From Gnetum montanum (lineage: Eukaryota > Streptophyta > Gnetopsida > Gnetales > Gnetaceae), in assembly GCA_015680685.1 (NCBI GenBank), contig MNCI01004872.1, forward strand, positions 1,463,819 through 1,527,818: DNA of 64,000 nt, written 5' to 3'. Below are positions 11,461 through 24,829 of the stretch, in pieces; position 1 is the first letter of the stretch; each line of letters opens with the position of its first letter. Under the pieces are notes generated by a model that was not told where the DNA came from, made no database searches, and saw only the letters and a program-made list of their open reading frames with translations. Made by a program: the position numbers and the translations under genes.

Positions 11461-13175
11461 ACTATGATTTTCACTTGGACTTTGATGGTGCTCACACAAC
11501 TTAAGGTTCTAACATGACTTGCACCCTTCATTATAAAGGAATAAATATTTTCTACCAAATTCATAAATTAAATTTTTCCTAAATGAATAATGTAACTAAA
11601 TGAAAGAGTCATAATCAAGTTTTACTTCTAGAAATCTAATTAATAATCAAAAGACTCTTATTTCATGGAAATTCCTAATCAGTCATACACCAACTAAATA
11701 ATAAATATACTTGTAAGGTTGAACACCTTCAACCTTACCTTGACCTAGATAAAATGTCTATCACTCAGTTTGAATGTTTTCTTATGTATATTGATCAATC
11801 AAAAAACATGCTTGTCAATGCACTCGCCATCTTTTCTCTTCTTATTGATCTTATTTTTCTTGAATATCGCTTACCTCCTTGATATAAGATGCGTCAATCA
11901 CTCTCATAGATATACAATGTGTTAGTGAGGATGAATAATATTGATACATTATACAATATCTACAAACTAGAGAAACTTCCAAAAATTTCTCTTCATCTAA
12001 AAATAATGCTCTACGTAAATATTCTAAACATCTTTGTATTATATATCCTAGTATTTTATGTTGTATTTCGATACCAAATGTTTTTTTAAGTTACCTAAGT
12101 CATGATGAAAGATAAAACATCCTTGAATAAGTTCATTTATGTATATGTGATGGTCACCTAGGATCACAAAACCTTTAGCTTTTATTATCTCCCTAGATTA
12201 TTGATCAATGATGATGTCTAAGGATGCACACATAATTGTTAAAATATTTAATATATGTCAACATCATTCTCCACCTATTTATGTGCCATATCAAGAGCCT
12301 GGAAATTTGGAAATTATATGGTCCTTCTAGAAATGAGGGTTAGATCTCATAGATTCTATCAATCCCCATCTTTTGCTAGTCATCAATTCATCCTAAATGC
12401 TATAGAGTACATTACAAAGTGGATTAAAGTCATTCCCTTAAAATCTATGACATTCAAATATATTTATCATTTTATTTGGATGACATGATCATCCACTTTG
12501 ATATTCTCCTCCACCTTGTTACTAATCATGGACATTAGTTTAAGAGAAAATAAGTTTTCAAGTTTTGTGATTAATACCAAATCACCTAGTCACTCTCATC
12601 TCCCTATTATCCCCATTCCTACAATCAAACTGAGTCAACCAATAAATCCCTGCTTCATGTTCTTACAATCATGGTTATTATGTCTCAATGAATTTGGCAT
12701 GCTTAGCTATCTCGCATCCTTTGGGTCTATTGAACCACTTTTTGAAATGCAACTAGTTGAATCACATTCATACTTATCTAGGAATTTGAAGCAATGTTGC
12801 CAATGGAGCTAGATGTATCTTCCCTTAAAGAAACCTTGAAAAATTACATGCTAAAAGAGGAAAATGAAACAATGTGTTGTGTTGAGCTACATACCCTTGA
12901 AGAGTACTGCAAGAAAGTAGCAATCAATATGCAAAATCATTCCATGTGCTATCACCATAAAAAGCATATCAAAATGAGAGAAATTAAGGAAGGTGATCTT
13001 ATTCTATGATACTTTTCTAATGCTAAGACATCCAAATTTTCTTCAAACTAGCAGGGCCCCTTCATTGTCCTTAAGAACCTTAGCAATTGAGAATATTATT
13101 TCATACATTTAGATGAAAATCAATACTCAAATCCTATGAACAAAGAAAATGTCAAAAGATATTACATTTGAGATT
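11461..13175 (+). pseudogene. Ty3/gypsy (Tat-like) RNase H and integrase remnant
   Basis: Plus-strand domains in pol order. RNase H (about 11466-11860): HLDFDGAHTT*GSN (family: .YFDGAS...GSGAG), later LLFHGNS*SVIHQLNNKY (family: .v.GDSqLVInQv.g.y) and MLVNALAIFS (family: klADALA.La). Integrase core (about 12390-12480): NAIEYITKWIKVIPLKSMT (family: A.DYFTKWvEAiPlk..t), then VTNHGH.FK near 12520-12545. Integrase C-terminus (12790-13175): LPMELDVSSLKE (family: LPiEve.PSlR), REIKEGDLIL, GPFIVLKNLSN and NPMNKENVKRYY, which is the usual end of plant gypsy pol. The separate RNase H type and the 'LP.E' block point to the Tat/Ogre side. At least ten stops and several frameshifts make it non-functional. 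The 3' LTR is not defined. Confidence 0.8.
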
Positions 13176-13265
13176 AAAAAAAGATAAGATAAGATAAAAA
13201 TCATTAGGCTTTCTCCCATCCTTATCTCCTAATTTACTTATTTTCAATTTTCTTTCTATCTAGAT

Positions 13266-13271
<6 letters not shown>

Positions 13272-13309
<38 letters not shown>
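13272..13309. repeat. (CT)n microsatellite
   Basis: About 19 uninterrupted CT units, about 100 bp downstream of the end of the gypsy integrase remnant. A short AGATA/AAGAT run precedes it at about 13180-13198. Confidence 0.95.
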
Positions 13310-13312
<3 letters not shown>

Positions 13313-13370
13313 CAATGTTCCTTCTATCATTATTCTTTTTGTATCAATGTAATTTCATCTATTCGACCTA

Positions 13371-13551
13371 ATCTCTACTTATCTCAGTCTACTAACATTT
13401 CTTCCTATAGCACACTATGATGAGGATGTTTANATTTTCTGCTATCATTCCTTTATGTCTTTCCTATGCAACTTTCTCTATTCTTCTTAATGTCTACTTA
13501 TCCCATTCTACTAATGTTGCTTCTTATCAGTAGAATATGATGAGGATATTT
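13371..13551. repeat. 119-bp diverged tandem duplication
   Basis: The segment CTACTTATCTCAGTCTACTA ... TATGATGAGGATGTTTA (13371-13432) recurs at 13490-13551 as CTACTTATCCCATTCTACTA ... TATGATGAGGATATTTA, an offset of 119 bp. One ambiguous base (N) lies at 13433. Confidence 0.8.
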
Positions 13552-16500
13552 AATAATGATCTATCTCATATAGAAATCCATGAGTGCTATATAATTTTTA
13601 GTCCATGTGAGGGTGTGTTATGTTTGAGTTGGATAGGAAGAGAATTAACTTATCAAGTTTATCAATCATTAGAGCTTGAATGGGATAGGGTATAAACATT
13701 ATTAATGACATTCCTTCAATCATTTTATAAGATAGGATTTAGCCATGTCCCCCTTCTATGGCATAGCACTATCCTCATAACTAATTTATAAGTGATATTT
13801 TTGCATTCTCCCATTTTCCACTACCTTTCTCCCACTTTCTCTTGAAGCTTTATTATCAAATCAATGTTCACTCTCTTCTTAGTGGATCCTCTTTCAACAT
13901 CTCAGTGGCATCCATTAAGAGGGAAAATGTTATATCCACTTTTTTAGTATTCTTCATTGCCAAAATGACTAGGATTTCAACATTTCATATCATATTTTGG
14001 CATTAAAAATCCCTAAAATAGCATCACCAAGCATATTTTTCATTTACATATGTCTTCAAAAAACCATTCTAAGTGATAACCTAGCATATGGGCATTAATT
14101 TTTGTGATCCCACCAACTTCAAGGGGTGAAAAATTCTAACTATCTAATGGGTAATGCTAACACTAGTGTTATCATAACGCCCTAAGTGTTACCCTAATGT
14201 CACTATGTTTAAACTTCCTTTCAAATATCAAAAAACCATTCTACATAAATATAGATATGACAAGCATAAATTTTATGCATCTTTGGTGAGTTTCCTAACT
14301 CATGAAATGAAAATTTTCCAAGCATGATCAATTGATGCTTATGCTAGCATTATCATCATCAATCTTGATCTAATCACAAGATTTCTCCCATGCAAAAACC
14401 AACATGTTGATCCTAGGTTTAAAATCATTGACCTTTTAAAACTCAATCAAATGGTTCCCATGGCATCAAATAATAAAATTAGCAAGATCAAAGGTAGTTT
14501 GGAAGGTTAGGGCTATATTTGAAACTAAGTATTTCTAGATGATGATATCACCAATATCAGCATCAATGTCAATATTAGTGTTAGCATTAGCATCATTCTA
14601 GTAGCATTAACAATAAGCAAGGCCACCATGCTGGCACTCAGCATTATCCTTTGAATCCATGAGGTTATAACATATCATAGGCATTATTATGGCATAATTT
14701 AGCATCGGTTCAAGCATCAAAAGTGGTCTCTAGATCTTGGAATGTTAGCTTGGAGAGTGCTTAAAATTCAAACCTTAAGAATGATGACATTGATGCTAAT
14801 GCCAATGTCAACATCAGCATAAACGTCAGTGTTTATTTCACATGCATGAATTATCCTTTTCAAATATCTAGTTAATAACATTAAGTCATTGTCAACTACA
14901 ATTGACTTCAAGATCAAATTTGAAAATCTTAGGCCTATATATACTGGATCAAAATCCAAATTTCAGCCTAATTCCTTAAGATCTAAAGTACTTTTTTGGA
15001 TTTTGAGAGATCAAGAGTACATTCTCAATGTCTCTCTTATGCTTCACAATCACCCCAACTCCTCCTAGCATTACGTGAGCTCAATGAGTTCTTAAGTCCC
15101 TAACAACTTATAACGTGCTATTTTTCACATCACTTAAGTAATATTCACATCACCTACACTAGAATTTCTTTTTTCTTAAGATTTGACATCACTTACTAGA
15201 CAGTTCATCAAAATGACTTATTTTTGACTCTGAATTAATTCTATATTATCTCTATAGCTCCTCCATCCATATCTACACCTACCAATGATTAAATTTCATC
15301 ATCAAAACCATTACTTTGCTCATAAACTAAGTATCTATTACCATGTTGATCTCTCATACATTTTTCATTACCCCTTGTAGTTTTAGCCCTTCATACAAGA
15401 TGAACTTCATGTTTTATTAGTTAATAATTTTGATTATTCAAAAGGAAATACCAAAACCATTTTCTCCATATCGATTATTTTTTTTATTATTTACATTATA
15501 TTCTAAGTCATCATAAGCATAATTCCCATACTCAGTTTTATTTTCATTAGTTATACATTATTAATTCTATTACCTAGACTTATCATTTTTATTATTACCC
15601 TATAATTCCTAGTTTTTGAAAGGTAGGCTAAGTCCATGTTTGATTAGAAGTTTATGTCTCTTCATGTTAAAATCATTGATTTATTGAGGATTATATTAAT
15701 CTAAAGACTATTTATGATCATGAGTTAGATACATAATATCTAATTCATTGAGGTATACTTACAAGGTTATAAACAAATTACTTTTGCAAGAACATGGAGA
15801 AATAATGACAAAAATTTAAAGCCAAAGAGCCAAAACCTCCCCTTGAATGTTGTGATACAATCAAGACATTAATGTTTGAACATCACCATTTTTCTCCAAG
15901 AACAAAACATTTCTTCATGAACATCATCATTTTTTTACAAAACATTGGTGCCTAGGTGGAGAAGGATTGTTTCATGAAAATCAATATTTTAGTAGTAACA
16001 AACAAGATCAACGTAAGATTTTGAGAAAAATTTGAAAGTATAAGAAAGATAATAGAACCATAATATCCCATTGTATCTATGTGTCATAATCTTTATACCA
16101 ATTGCACATTCTTTCTTGTATTGGATGTACTCTAATCTATTGTGAGATTGCTAAGAATATTTATGAAATTTTATTTAAGACTTAATTTTGAATTTGAGGA
16201 TTTCCTACCTAAAAATTCCATATGTAAGAAAGGGAGATTGTAAATCCTTGAAACTAGCATTTTTCTTCAAGGAATTGAAGAATTTAAAAGGGAGCCTAAG
16301 GGAAGAGAAGATTCAAATAGTTCCTATAGAGTGGACTAGTTCCAAGCCAAACCACTATTAAACATAGTGTGCACTATCCATTTTGTTTATCTCTTGAATT
16401 TTGTTTTGATCATAGATGAGATGCATTTTACTTCAATTTTACTTAAAAAATATTTCAAAGAAAATAATTATTGATGAAATTATTGTTAGCATGTTTTAAA

Positions 16501-16626
16501 TTTTTGAGATATCCTATTCACCTCCCATCCCCACTTCTCTAGGGTGTATTGCATCAAAGGATTTTGGACATATTACCTTTAATGTACATTTTTATTTTTT
16601 TATTACTTTTTTATTTTTAAATTTAG
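13552..16626. other. gene-free, decayed repeat DNA
   Basis: A purine tract AGAGGGAAAA followed by TGTTATATCC at 13918-13937 looks like a polypurine tract and LTR start, but no partner LTR was found. At 14520-14830 are two blocks of degenerate GATGCTAATGTCAATATC-like words. No ORF with recognisable similarity was seen. Confidence 0.35.
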
Positions 16627-16700
16627 AGGGATTATAAGGTGCTCATTTCACAAGTCAGAGACCTAGGTTGAACCCTAGATGTAGCCACTTGAAGATGTTA
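16627..16700 (+). repeat. tRNA-derived SINE-like sequence
   Basis: GGATTATAAGGTGCTCATTTC followed by ACAAGTCAGAGACCTAGG and TTGAACCCTAG reads like a decayed tRNA: 'CAAGTCAGAG.CC..GGTTCGAA.CC' is a usual anticodon-arm/B-box arrangement. No cloverleaf with an intact acceptor stem can be built, so a SINE head or tRNA relic is likelier than a tRNA gene. Confidence 0.4.
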
Positions 16701-19299
16701 GTCTTTCACTCATCTACCAACTATCCTAGGATCTCACTTAGTAGGATGAGAACTATGGATCTAGGTAATGATTCTTTTTTTATTTTAAATTTTCTCCATT
16801 TTAGTTGTTGATTGTTAAATTTTATGATTATAGAGATACAAAGTAACTAGTTCAAGAGCAAGATTAGTAACAAAAATACATTTAATTATTTATTAATATT
16901 TTACTAATTACACATTATTACATTAGAAATAATCATTTTATTATTTAATTTTTAGGGCTTTTATGGGATTCAATGTATAGTATTCATTTTATTACTATAT
17001 GAACATATATGATTCAATGTAGAGATGAATAGTCATTCTATACTATACATAGAGTCTTCATTAACATAATCATTTTAGAAATAATGATACATTGGTGCTT
17101 TAATGGGATTCAACCTTTAAAATAGACTATATTTATAGTATAGAAAGATCTCATAAGGAAAAACACCCCATTGCAAGGCATCAATTTCCTAGGATACCTT
17201 CCTTGTCAATGATCTACCTTCACACATCCATAATGTCTTCTCCAAACAATCTACTATTAGGATCAATGGAAGTTTAAGTTCATTAAAATTTTTATACAAA
17301 CTTGATATTTTATTTAAAACCTCCATTAGGCCTATAGGTAGAAATATTGTTGAGAATATTTAAATGTTTTTTCTTGACTTATTCTTTAGAGGAGCTTCAT
17401 GAGCATTACCAGCTTTGCTATTGAGTGCAAAAGAGTGTCTCCAATATTCAAAGAGAAGAAATCATTAAATATTGGTTTATAAACCAATGTGATTTTTCTT
17501 AGTAATTAAGTTGTATACAAAGTTATAAGGATTTCTTTTAATATCCCATCATAATTATTTATCCAAAGGAGTGTCAACAAGTTGGGAAGACTCTTGGGAA
17601 GTTCAAAAGCTCCTATTCTTATGCTAGATACTTGGTTGACACTTTTGATATTATGAAGCTAGAAAAGCTAGGCCTTGAGGTATTACTTAAATTATAGTTG
17701 ATTGATTCTATTTTTTATTTTCCTCTAATGCTCATACTCATAAGATTCTCTCATTTTCTTTCATGCAACAAGAAATAATAAGTGTTAATTATCTTCACAA
17801 GGAAGCTAAGTATTAGGTTATCTAATTGGAGATAATAGTAAAAGAATTGAAAGGCGCACACTCAATAGGTAATAATACTACTGAAAATTGTACTAGACTA
17901 TGTTAGAAACTACTATTCTATGTCAAAATATTAGAATGTACTAATGCTACTAAAGATTAGTGCAAGTTTCTTGTTAATCATCTAAAAGATGTGCTTTGCC
18001 AATATGGGGATATGCCTTAAGTAAGTTTCTTATCATTATCTTTCCCTATTTATTTTCTATTAAATTATTCTTTCTATAAGAATTTTCTAAGTTCCTTTTT
18101 TATAATAAAATTACTAGTAATTTTTTTACTTCTTCTAAAATTCTTGAAAGCATTATTCCACTCTAATGCCACTTGTGATATCCCATATCTAGATATCATG
18201 AAAAATGTAATATCACATACAATTTTGACTTAAAAATAAAATTAAATAATCATCACTCCATTCATAACAAAGAAATAAATGTGTATTTTATTAATTATTA
18301 TGTAAAAATGAAAAGAAAGAATGATGAAGTGGATACCTTGGAATTATCTTCCTAGGATACTAAGTTTTCTTGGAGGTAATTGTTGTCATTTTTCAACCAT
18401 TAATGGAGTAGAGGTTAAGTTATGAGATAAATTATATGAATTACGGATGATTTGAGATAGCTTGATGTTTACATAAATAGGGACTTTGTATATTTCAAGG
18501 GTTACAATTAAAGAAAAATAAAGTTTAGACCCTAACTCTAATTTTTAGATTCAAAAATTTAAAGCCAAGTTTGAGGTTATAGCCCAAGTATGAATAAAGC
18601 TTTAGAACTTAAGTTTGCAAATGTTAGTACAATAATAGATACTTTTCTTGGGATACCAAGGGACTTACATTATTTAATTTGTTTCTTGACATAATTTCCC
18701 ATGATACTCACACAATAAGCATAAGCTAAAATTTGTCTCATGGAATAAAGTACTAAGTAGAGGTAAATCTTTGAGATAAGTTTCTATGTAGATAATGGAA
18801 AGGTTGGAATCATTTCAATTAAATGCTCTTTAACAAAGGATTTTAAAGCCAAAGGAACAACCTAGAGAATTCTGATCATATAAGCTCATAGAATTTCAGC
18901 CAGTTCACAAAGCTAGGGTTTTAGTTAAAATTCCACGTCACATAGAAGATCAAATTAGCTATTAGGGATAGAGCTTGTGTGATTTTTCCTCGCTAAGTGG
19001 ACTTTTTATCCGTTTGAAATCTTGAAAATTGATTCATAGAGATTAGAGACTAATTTCATCCAAAAAAGGATTAGGCATTAAAGTAAATAGTTGAGCACAT
19101 GCAAAAACCCTCATTCCAAAAAGAGAGATTTATTTTGAATCTAAAAAGAGAATTCATGGTGTGCTTGTCATGTCAACATAGAGAGAAGGTCCATATAATT
19201 GGAAGTTGTCTCTACAATATAGTACTACTCAGTTGAGCTTCATAGACTTTAAAGCATAAGAGAAGCCAAAATTAACTTTTTATATCTCATACGACACAT
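16701..19299. other. gene-free AT-rich DNA
   Basis: Only low-complexity and degenerate sequence was seen; no protein similarity in any frame. Confidence 0.35.
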
Positions 19300-20130
19300 A
19301 GGATTATAAATATATGGTTTGTAGACATAAAATTTAGTTCTTTGTAGAAATAAAATTTAGTTCTACAGGCTAGGATGAAATCAACTCTATAACATTAGCT
19401 CCTGCATCACAATTTAGGGAAAGAGCATGAGAAAAGGTATTATTTGTAAAACTAAAAATGACACTACAAGAAAAGTTCTTTCTAGTTCTACCACGATGAC
19501 TTCATTATGTGGAAAAAGGTTTATGGAGCTTAAAAAGTGGTTTAGTAAAAATACGCTTTCCACGTTAGCTTGTAGAGAAGGCTTGTAGAAAAAATATTTT
19601 TTCTACAAGATGGTTCTACATAATTTAGCCTCACGAGATTAAATCAAAGGGAAAGATTATAATTCACTTTGACATGTAAGCTATTTACTAAGGTATGTTC
19701 ATAGAACCAAAAAGAGGTTCTATGAGATGGTTCTACAAGAAAGCCTAAAATAAGCTTTAGAAAATTAGTTCTACAAATGAGCTCCATGCCAGTTCTATCA
19801 GCCACATGAGATCTCACCTTGGGTCCACAAAAAGGATATGGTTTTAATTTATGCACATGTGCATCAAATGTTTAATCTAACTTAGAAAGAACAAGGAGCA
19901 TGGTATAGTACATAGAACAGAAAATTCATTTTACCAAGAAGCTCAAGTTTGTTCTACCACATTAGCTTCTTCAAAGAGAGAGTTCAAAAAGCTTGAAAAT
20001 CCATTCTACAAATAAGTTACAGAGAAATTCTACAAGGAAGCTCAAGAAACACATTTCCATGTTAACAATTCCTAGAACTAAGGCTCGGCTCTACAAGCAA
20101 GTTCAAAAACGATACTATGAGCTAATGTCA
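19300..20130. repeat. decayed repeat array built on TTCTACAA and AAGCTCAA words
   Basis: The words TTCTACAA(G/A), GGTTCTA, TTCTACCAC and GAAGCTCAAG recur about every 40-70 bp across this stretch (for example near 19357, 19480, 19606, 19728, 19770, 19958, 20005 and 20029). Units differ too much for a fixed period. It may be an old satellite or the repeat-rich part of an LTR. Confidence 0.5.
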
Positions 20131-20143
20131 ACATTAAGGCTAT

Positions 20144-20760
20144 GTGAAGAAAGAAACTACATCAATAAACCAAACCAAGAACCAAAACAGAGCTAAGAGT
20201 AGTGCAAATCTATCATTGAAGCACAAATGCCACCATGAGAAAAACAAGTTCTATTTGCACAAATGGAATAGAGAGACATGGGAATTTTTAACTCAGTTAG
20301 AGCTTAAAGAAGTCCATTATCGTAGAAAAAATAGGGTTATTCATATAATAGTTACTAGGTTCATAAATGAAACTACCAAGAATAAGATTTAATTCAAATA
20401 AGTTTGAACTAGTGTGGGAGCTACTTCAATACAAACAACAAATTTCCTAAATAAATCAGTTGTGGAAGAAATGACCATTGAAGAAATTATTAAGAGGATT
20501 AATAGTGCTAAACTAGATTCAATGAATCAAGCTATTAAAATTCTCTAAAGTTATGAAAGGTTAGCTTAGCAATTATCAATATAAGGGCTCTAGATTCAAA
20601 GAATGACAAAAAATATATCAAGATACTAAGCAATAGCCTACAATTATATGAATAAGGCATGTGAAATATGGAGCATTAACTTTTATAACAATTATACCTA
20701 CCAAAGTTTATTATATAAAGCCCAAAGTAGATTTGTTAAGGAGGGCATCAAATAATCAAA
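20144..20760 (+). pseudogene. unrecognised coding-like stretch with internal stops
   Basis: One plus frame is open for 82 codons at 20144-20392 (basic, Asn/Lys/His-rich; motif WNRETWEFLTQLELKEVHY) and continues in the same frame after a few stops as SVVEEMTIEEIIKRINSAKL near 20457-20516. The charged helical character would suit a gag or coat-like structural protein of an element, but no family motif is visible. Composition is as AT-rich as the surroundings, so chance openness cannot be excluded. Confidence 0.25.
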
Positions 20761-23700
20761 CTAGGAGTAAAGCTAGGAGGAGTGAATTCTTGTACAATGA
20801 TTTTTTAAAGTTCAATTTGTTTCAGCTTGTTTACTTCTATTCTATGAGTTATTTTCATCTTTCTTTCTTCATTGTTGTTACTTAGCCAGTAGTCAAGATC
20901 ATAGTGTGCCTAACTGACTTTCTTGGAATTTTCTAATTGCTTCTTTAAGCTAAGGATTTAGAAATTTCTTCTATTATTGACTAATCTAAATAGATTTATT
21001 TTCTAAACTGTTTACCCATATTAGTAACAGCTCATCTCAATGTTTAGGACTTGTACAATTCAACCATTATTTTTCTAAAAATCTATTAAATCTTGCTTTA
21101 TTTCCAAATTTTCTTATCAAATATTCTCTAGGAAAAATTTATTATAGATTTGTTGAATTGTACTTAAGCATTAGATGAAAGAAAGATTAGTATAGGTAGC
21201 ATATGATCAATATTTCATGTATTAAGTAGCTTTGATATAGCAAGAAATTTATTTTCTTACTAAATAGGGTAAAAGAGGGTTGAATCTTTTCATAAAAAAT
21301 ATTGCTAGCTATTTAACTTTCAAAGTGTAATATTGTGAAATTTATACTAAATGATAGTCCAAAATTCATAGTTTCTATGCAACTTCTGAGTTTATTTGAA
21401 GGTATCCAAGCCTTTGTGTTTCCAAAGCCCAGCAAACACCTAAATTTGAGATTTGAAGAAACATCTCATCTTTGTGATAATCATCGTTAGGACAAGACAA
21501 CATTGGTGTCAAGTAAAACCTTCCCAATCATTACTTTCTTGTCATTGGATAAAGAATATAGAAATAATGGTGGTCCAAATTTGTCACCAATAGTAATCTA
21601 GCACTGCCTTCATGGTTAGGCTAATTAGGATGAAAGGATGGTCAATTTTTTCTTCACTTACTTTACCCAACTCTCATCACTTGTTATTATTCCTCTACAA
21701 ATTCTTGTAATGAGACACCCCTCAATAGCTAAGGGTTATAACAACAAATTACATAATTTTCTCACAAATCGAAACATAATTAAGAATGAGATTTTATAAT
21801 TAGTGTGCTTTCTTAAGCCATGTGCTCAATTTTTGTGGTGAAAATAACAGGAATAGGACCTTCATTTATAGTGTTTTAGGATCCCGTACTGAAGAAAAAC
21901 TAATAGTTAACTATTAAATCATATTTAAAAAAAGCTAAAATTAACTAATTACAAGTAATTTTTATGCATTATTTTTTTTTATTTTTAAATTGGGTAACTT
22001 AGCTTTTTAATTTTTAACTAAAGTTAGTTTTCCAAAAATACACAAGGTTAACTCTAAGTAATAGGTGTTAAACTAATTCTAACACATAATGTTCAAAAAT
22101 TTGAATTTAATTTTCATAAATTATATTTACAATTATGAAGTATGGTTATGAAAAAAACATTTAAAGATGGGTTATTATTAATTCTAAATTATAAATGTGT
22201 CATTATTGATTTAGTGGTAAGAGTCTAGCCTATCAACTCTAGGTCACAATTATTTTAAGAAGAAATTTATATCTAGATATATAGTGGCTAAGGCACTAAA
22301 ATACCAATATGAAAAATACAATCAAAAGCAAAAACTTAAAAATATTTCAAAAGTATCATTACGATAGTAAATAAAATACAATACTCATCTAATGCAAAAA
22401 ATACCAAGCACAATAATGAAGCAATTCCAACGAACAACACTTAAATTATGGGTTGAAATGAAAATTCAAAAAAAATTCTAAAACTACTCTATTATCTAAG
22501 AGGGTCTTAACATAATAATGAACATATGTAAGAATTATACTTTAGTTTTAAAAAATCTCATGATTAAAAAATAAACAATTAATTCATTTTTAAATGTGTA
22601 AAGAATTAAAATTGCAATCCCTAGCAACATAAAGACCAAGTCATAAATCCCTTTAAACTAGCCACATGGGTAATATTACATGTTAAGAAAAAGTCTAAGT
22701 TGAAATAAATATCTTTTGAACTAAACTTAGTTTTAAAAAATTATCCTACCTATGTATTGACCATGCCCATAATACTCCAACTATTGATCGTGTCCATAAG
22801 AATAGGTCCAACCATGTTATGTCATAATAAGAATGTAGTCAATAAGAATCAGTCTAACTACCATCTCATAATAACTACATGTCCATTGGATCACCCATTG
22901 TAAGGGAATATAAAAAAAATTAAGAAAATATATTTCATACCTCATCCTTGCCTACCATTAAGACCATGATGCATACCTTTTCTTATCACCCAACCAAGCG
23001 ATATCAAATTCATCCTTTCAACTCATGGACATTGCACAAGATATAATGACATAGTCACTAGATACTTTACTATGCAATGATCATATAATCCTTATGTTTT
23101 ATCTTGATACTATTTTTAAGAGAGTATGCCTTGTCAATGGTTCAAAGGTTGCTTTCTTCTAGAATAGGGGCTAGAAGTGAAAAGAAGATTCACATACTCA
23201 TGTACGTAATAGGAGTATATTCTTAGCTATCTTAAGGATTATTGTACTTATATGTACTATAGTACTCTATGTGGTATTTGTATGTATGCATGTCTTAATG
23301 GTTCCATCATTTATATTATTTTCTCTAGCATCCTTATGATACTTCTAGCCATTGGGCTAATTTGTAACATGTGTCTTATGTACTCTTGATGTGCTTATCA
23401 ATTTCCATGTTCATTGACGTGTAGTCCATCTTGAGTTTCCTTTGGGATACTTGGTGATTTTTAGGGCTCAACATGGTTTCATGTGATGTTCTTCATGGTA
23501 GTGCCTTTACACTTGATATTAGAGATAAGGTTTTGGTTCAGGTAGAAGACCTATTCAAAGTATTGTGAACAAGTACTTGTGTGTGTCAAATTAGATGGTA
23601 GTAAAACATAAGAGAAATAAATTCTATTCTACTAGTTGATCCATGTAATAATTTAAGATGGAGGCCCTAGTATGCATTGAGGTTAAAATAAATGCTAGAT

Positions 23701-24829
23701 AAATGTTTCTTGCTACAATGTGATACTTCAGCATTTATGGATATTTTGATTTTTTTAAAGTTTTGAGTATGTCCTTTGCTAGAGTGTTCAAATAAGTCAC
23801 AAACATTATCTTACATAAAGATAGTTTCATTTTTTCTTGTATTCATCTAACAATGTTTTGTATGTTTGCCATATTTATTCTCATTCAAAATAATTAGTGT
23901 CAGTGAGATCAAAACATGATCAACTTGTTGTTGTCACTTCTTTGTTGAGTATTTGCATCATTAAAAGTAGTAACTTAGAGTAGGAAGCATAAATTTCAAT
24001 AGTGTTTCCAAGTAGAAAGTACAAATTTTTAGAGTGTCTTCAAGGAGAAGCATAAATATATAGGAGAAGGAAATGCCTCCAAGTTTCTAGAAGGTAGTTA
24101 TAGTAATTTCCTTACAAGGAAAGAGAGGAAAGGAAAGGAAATGTTCCAAATTTCTAAAATAGGAGAAAATTTCCTAAATTTTTAAAGGGAGGAAAAAATA
24201 CCTTGAAACTTCTAATTTTGGATGGTTGTACCATTGATTTAGCTAATGTTCCAAAGATTCCTTCTCATTCTATTATTAGGCTTTGATTATGTAATGGAAA
24301 AGAGTCCCTCAAGGTATGTGGTAGCCTTCTCTTAGATGTAGAGGATCAACTTCATGTTGAAATTTAAGATCCACAAGAATTGATGAAACCAAGATCTTTG
24401 AGCAAAACATCATAAGTGTATCAAATAGACAAATTTTAGATATATAATCACAATGTAATTTATAGTTAAGATACATGAAGTAACATGAGTCATCTAAAAG
24501 AACAACAAGAATTAAGAGCTATCAAGGAGTAAACAATAGGCTTCATAGCTTGTACACTTATAGAAGTATAAAATAATTAATACTAAATTGTAAATTAGAA
24601 AAACCCCCATGATTATGCTATACAAACTAAAGATATAGAAAGGTACTTAGTAATATATAGTATAATAAGTACAAAATACAAACCATAAATGACAATGTTA
24701 GCATTGATCAGTTAACTCAAATCGGTGAGTGGATGAATGATTTATAATGAAAATCTAATCTTAAATAAAAATACTAAAAATAAATGTACAAATGCAACAC
24801 ACTCACCAATGTGTATGTGTGATAAATCT
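20761..24829. other. gene-free repeat-derived DNA
   Basis: No supportable gene. Possible scraps: a tRNA-like A-box TTTAGTGGTAAGAG near 22210 (SINE-like, weak) and TTGATATTAGAGATAAGG near 23517, which resembles a copia primer site (TGGTATCAGAGCCAAGG) and would put an LTR end at about 23.51 kb. A purine-rich run with AGGAAAGG units lies at 24040-24200. Confidence 0.3.

Noticed and set aside
16627-16700. Functional tRNA gene
   Set aside because: Only B-box and anticodon-arm resemblance; no closed acceptor stem and no Pol III terminator at a proper distance.
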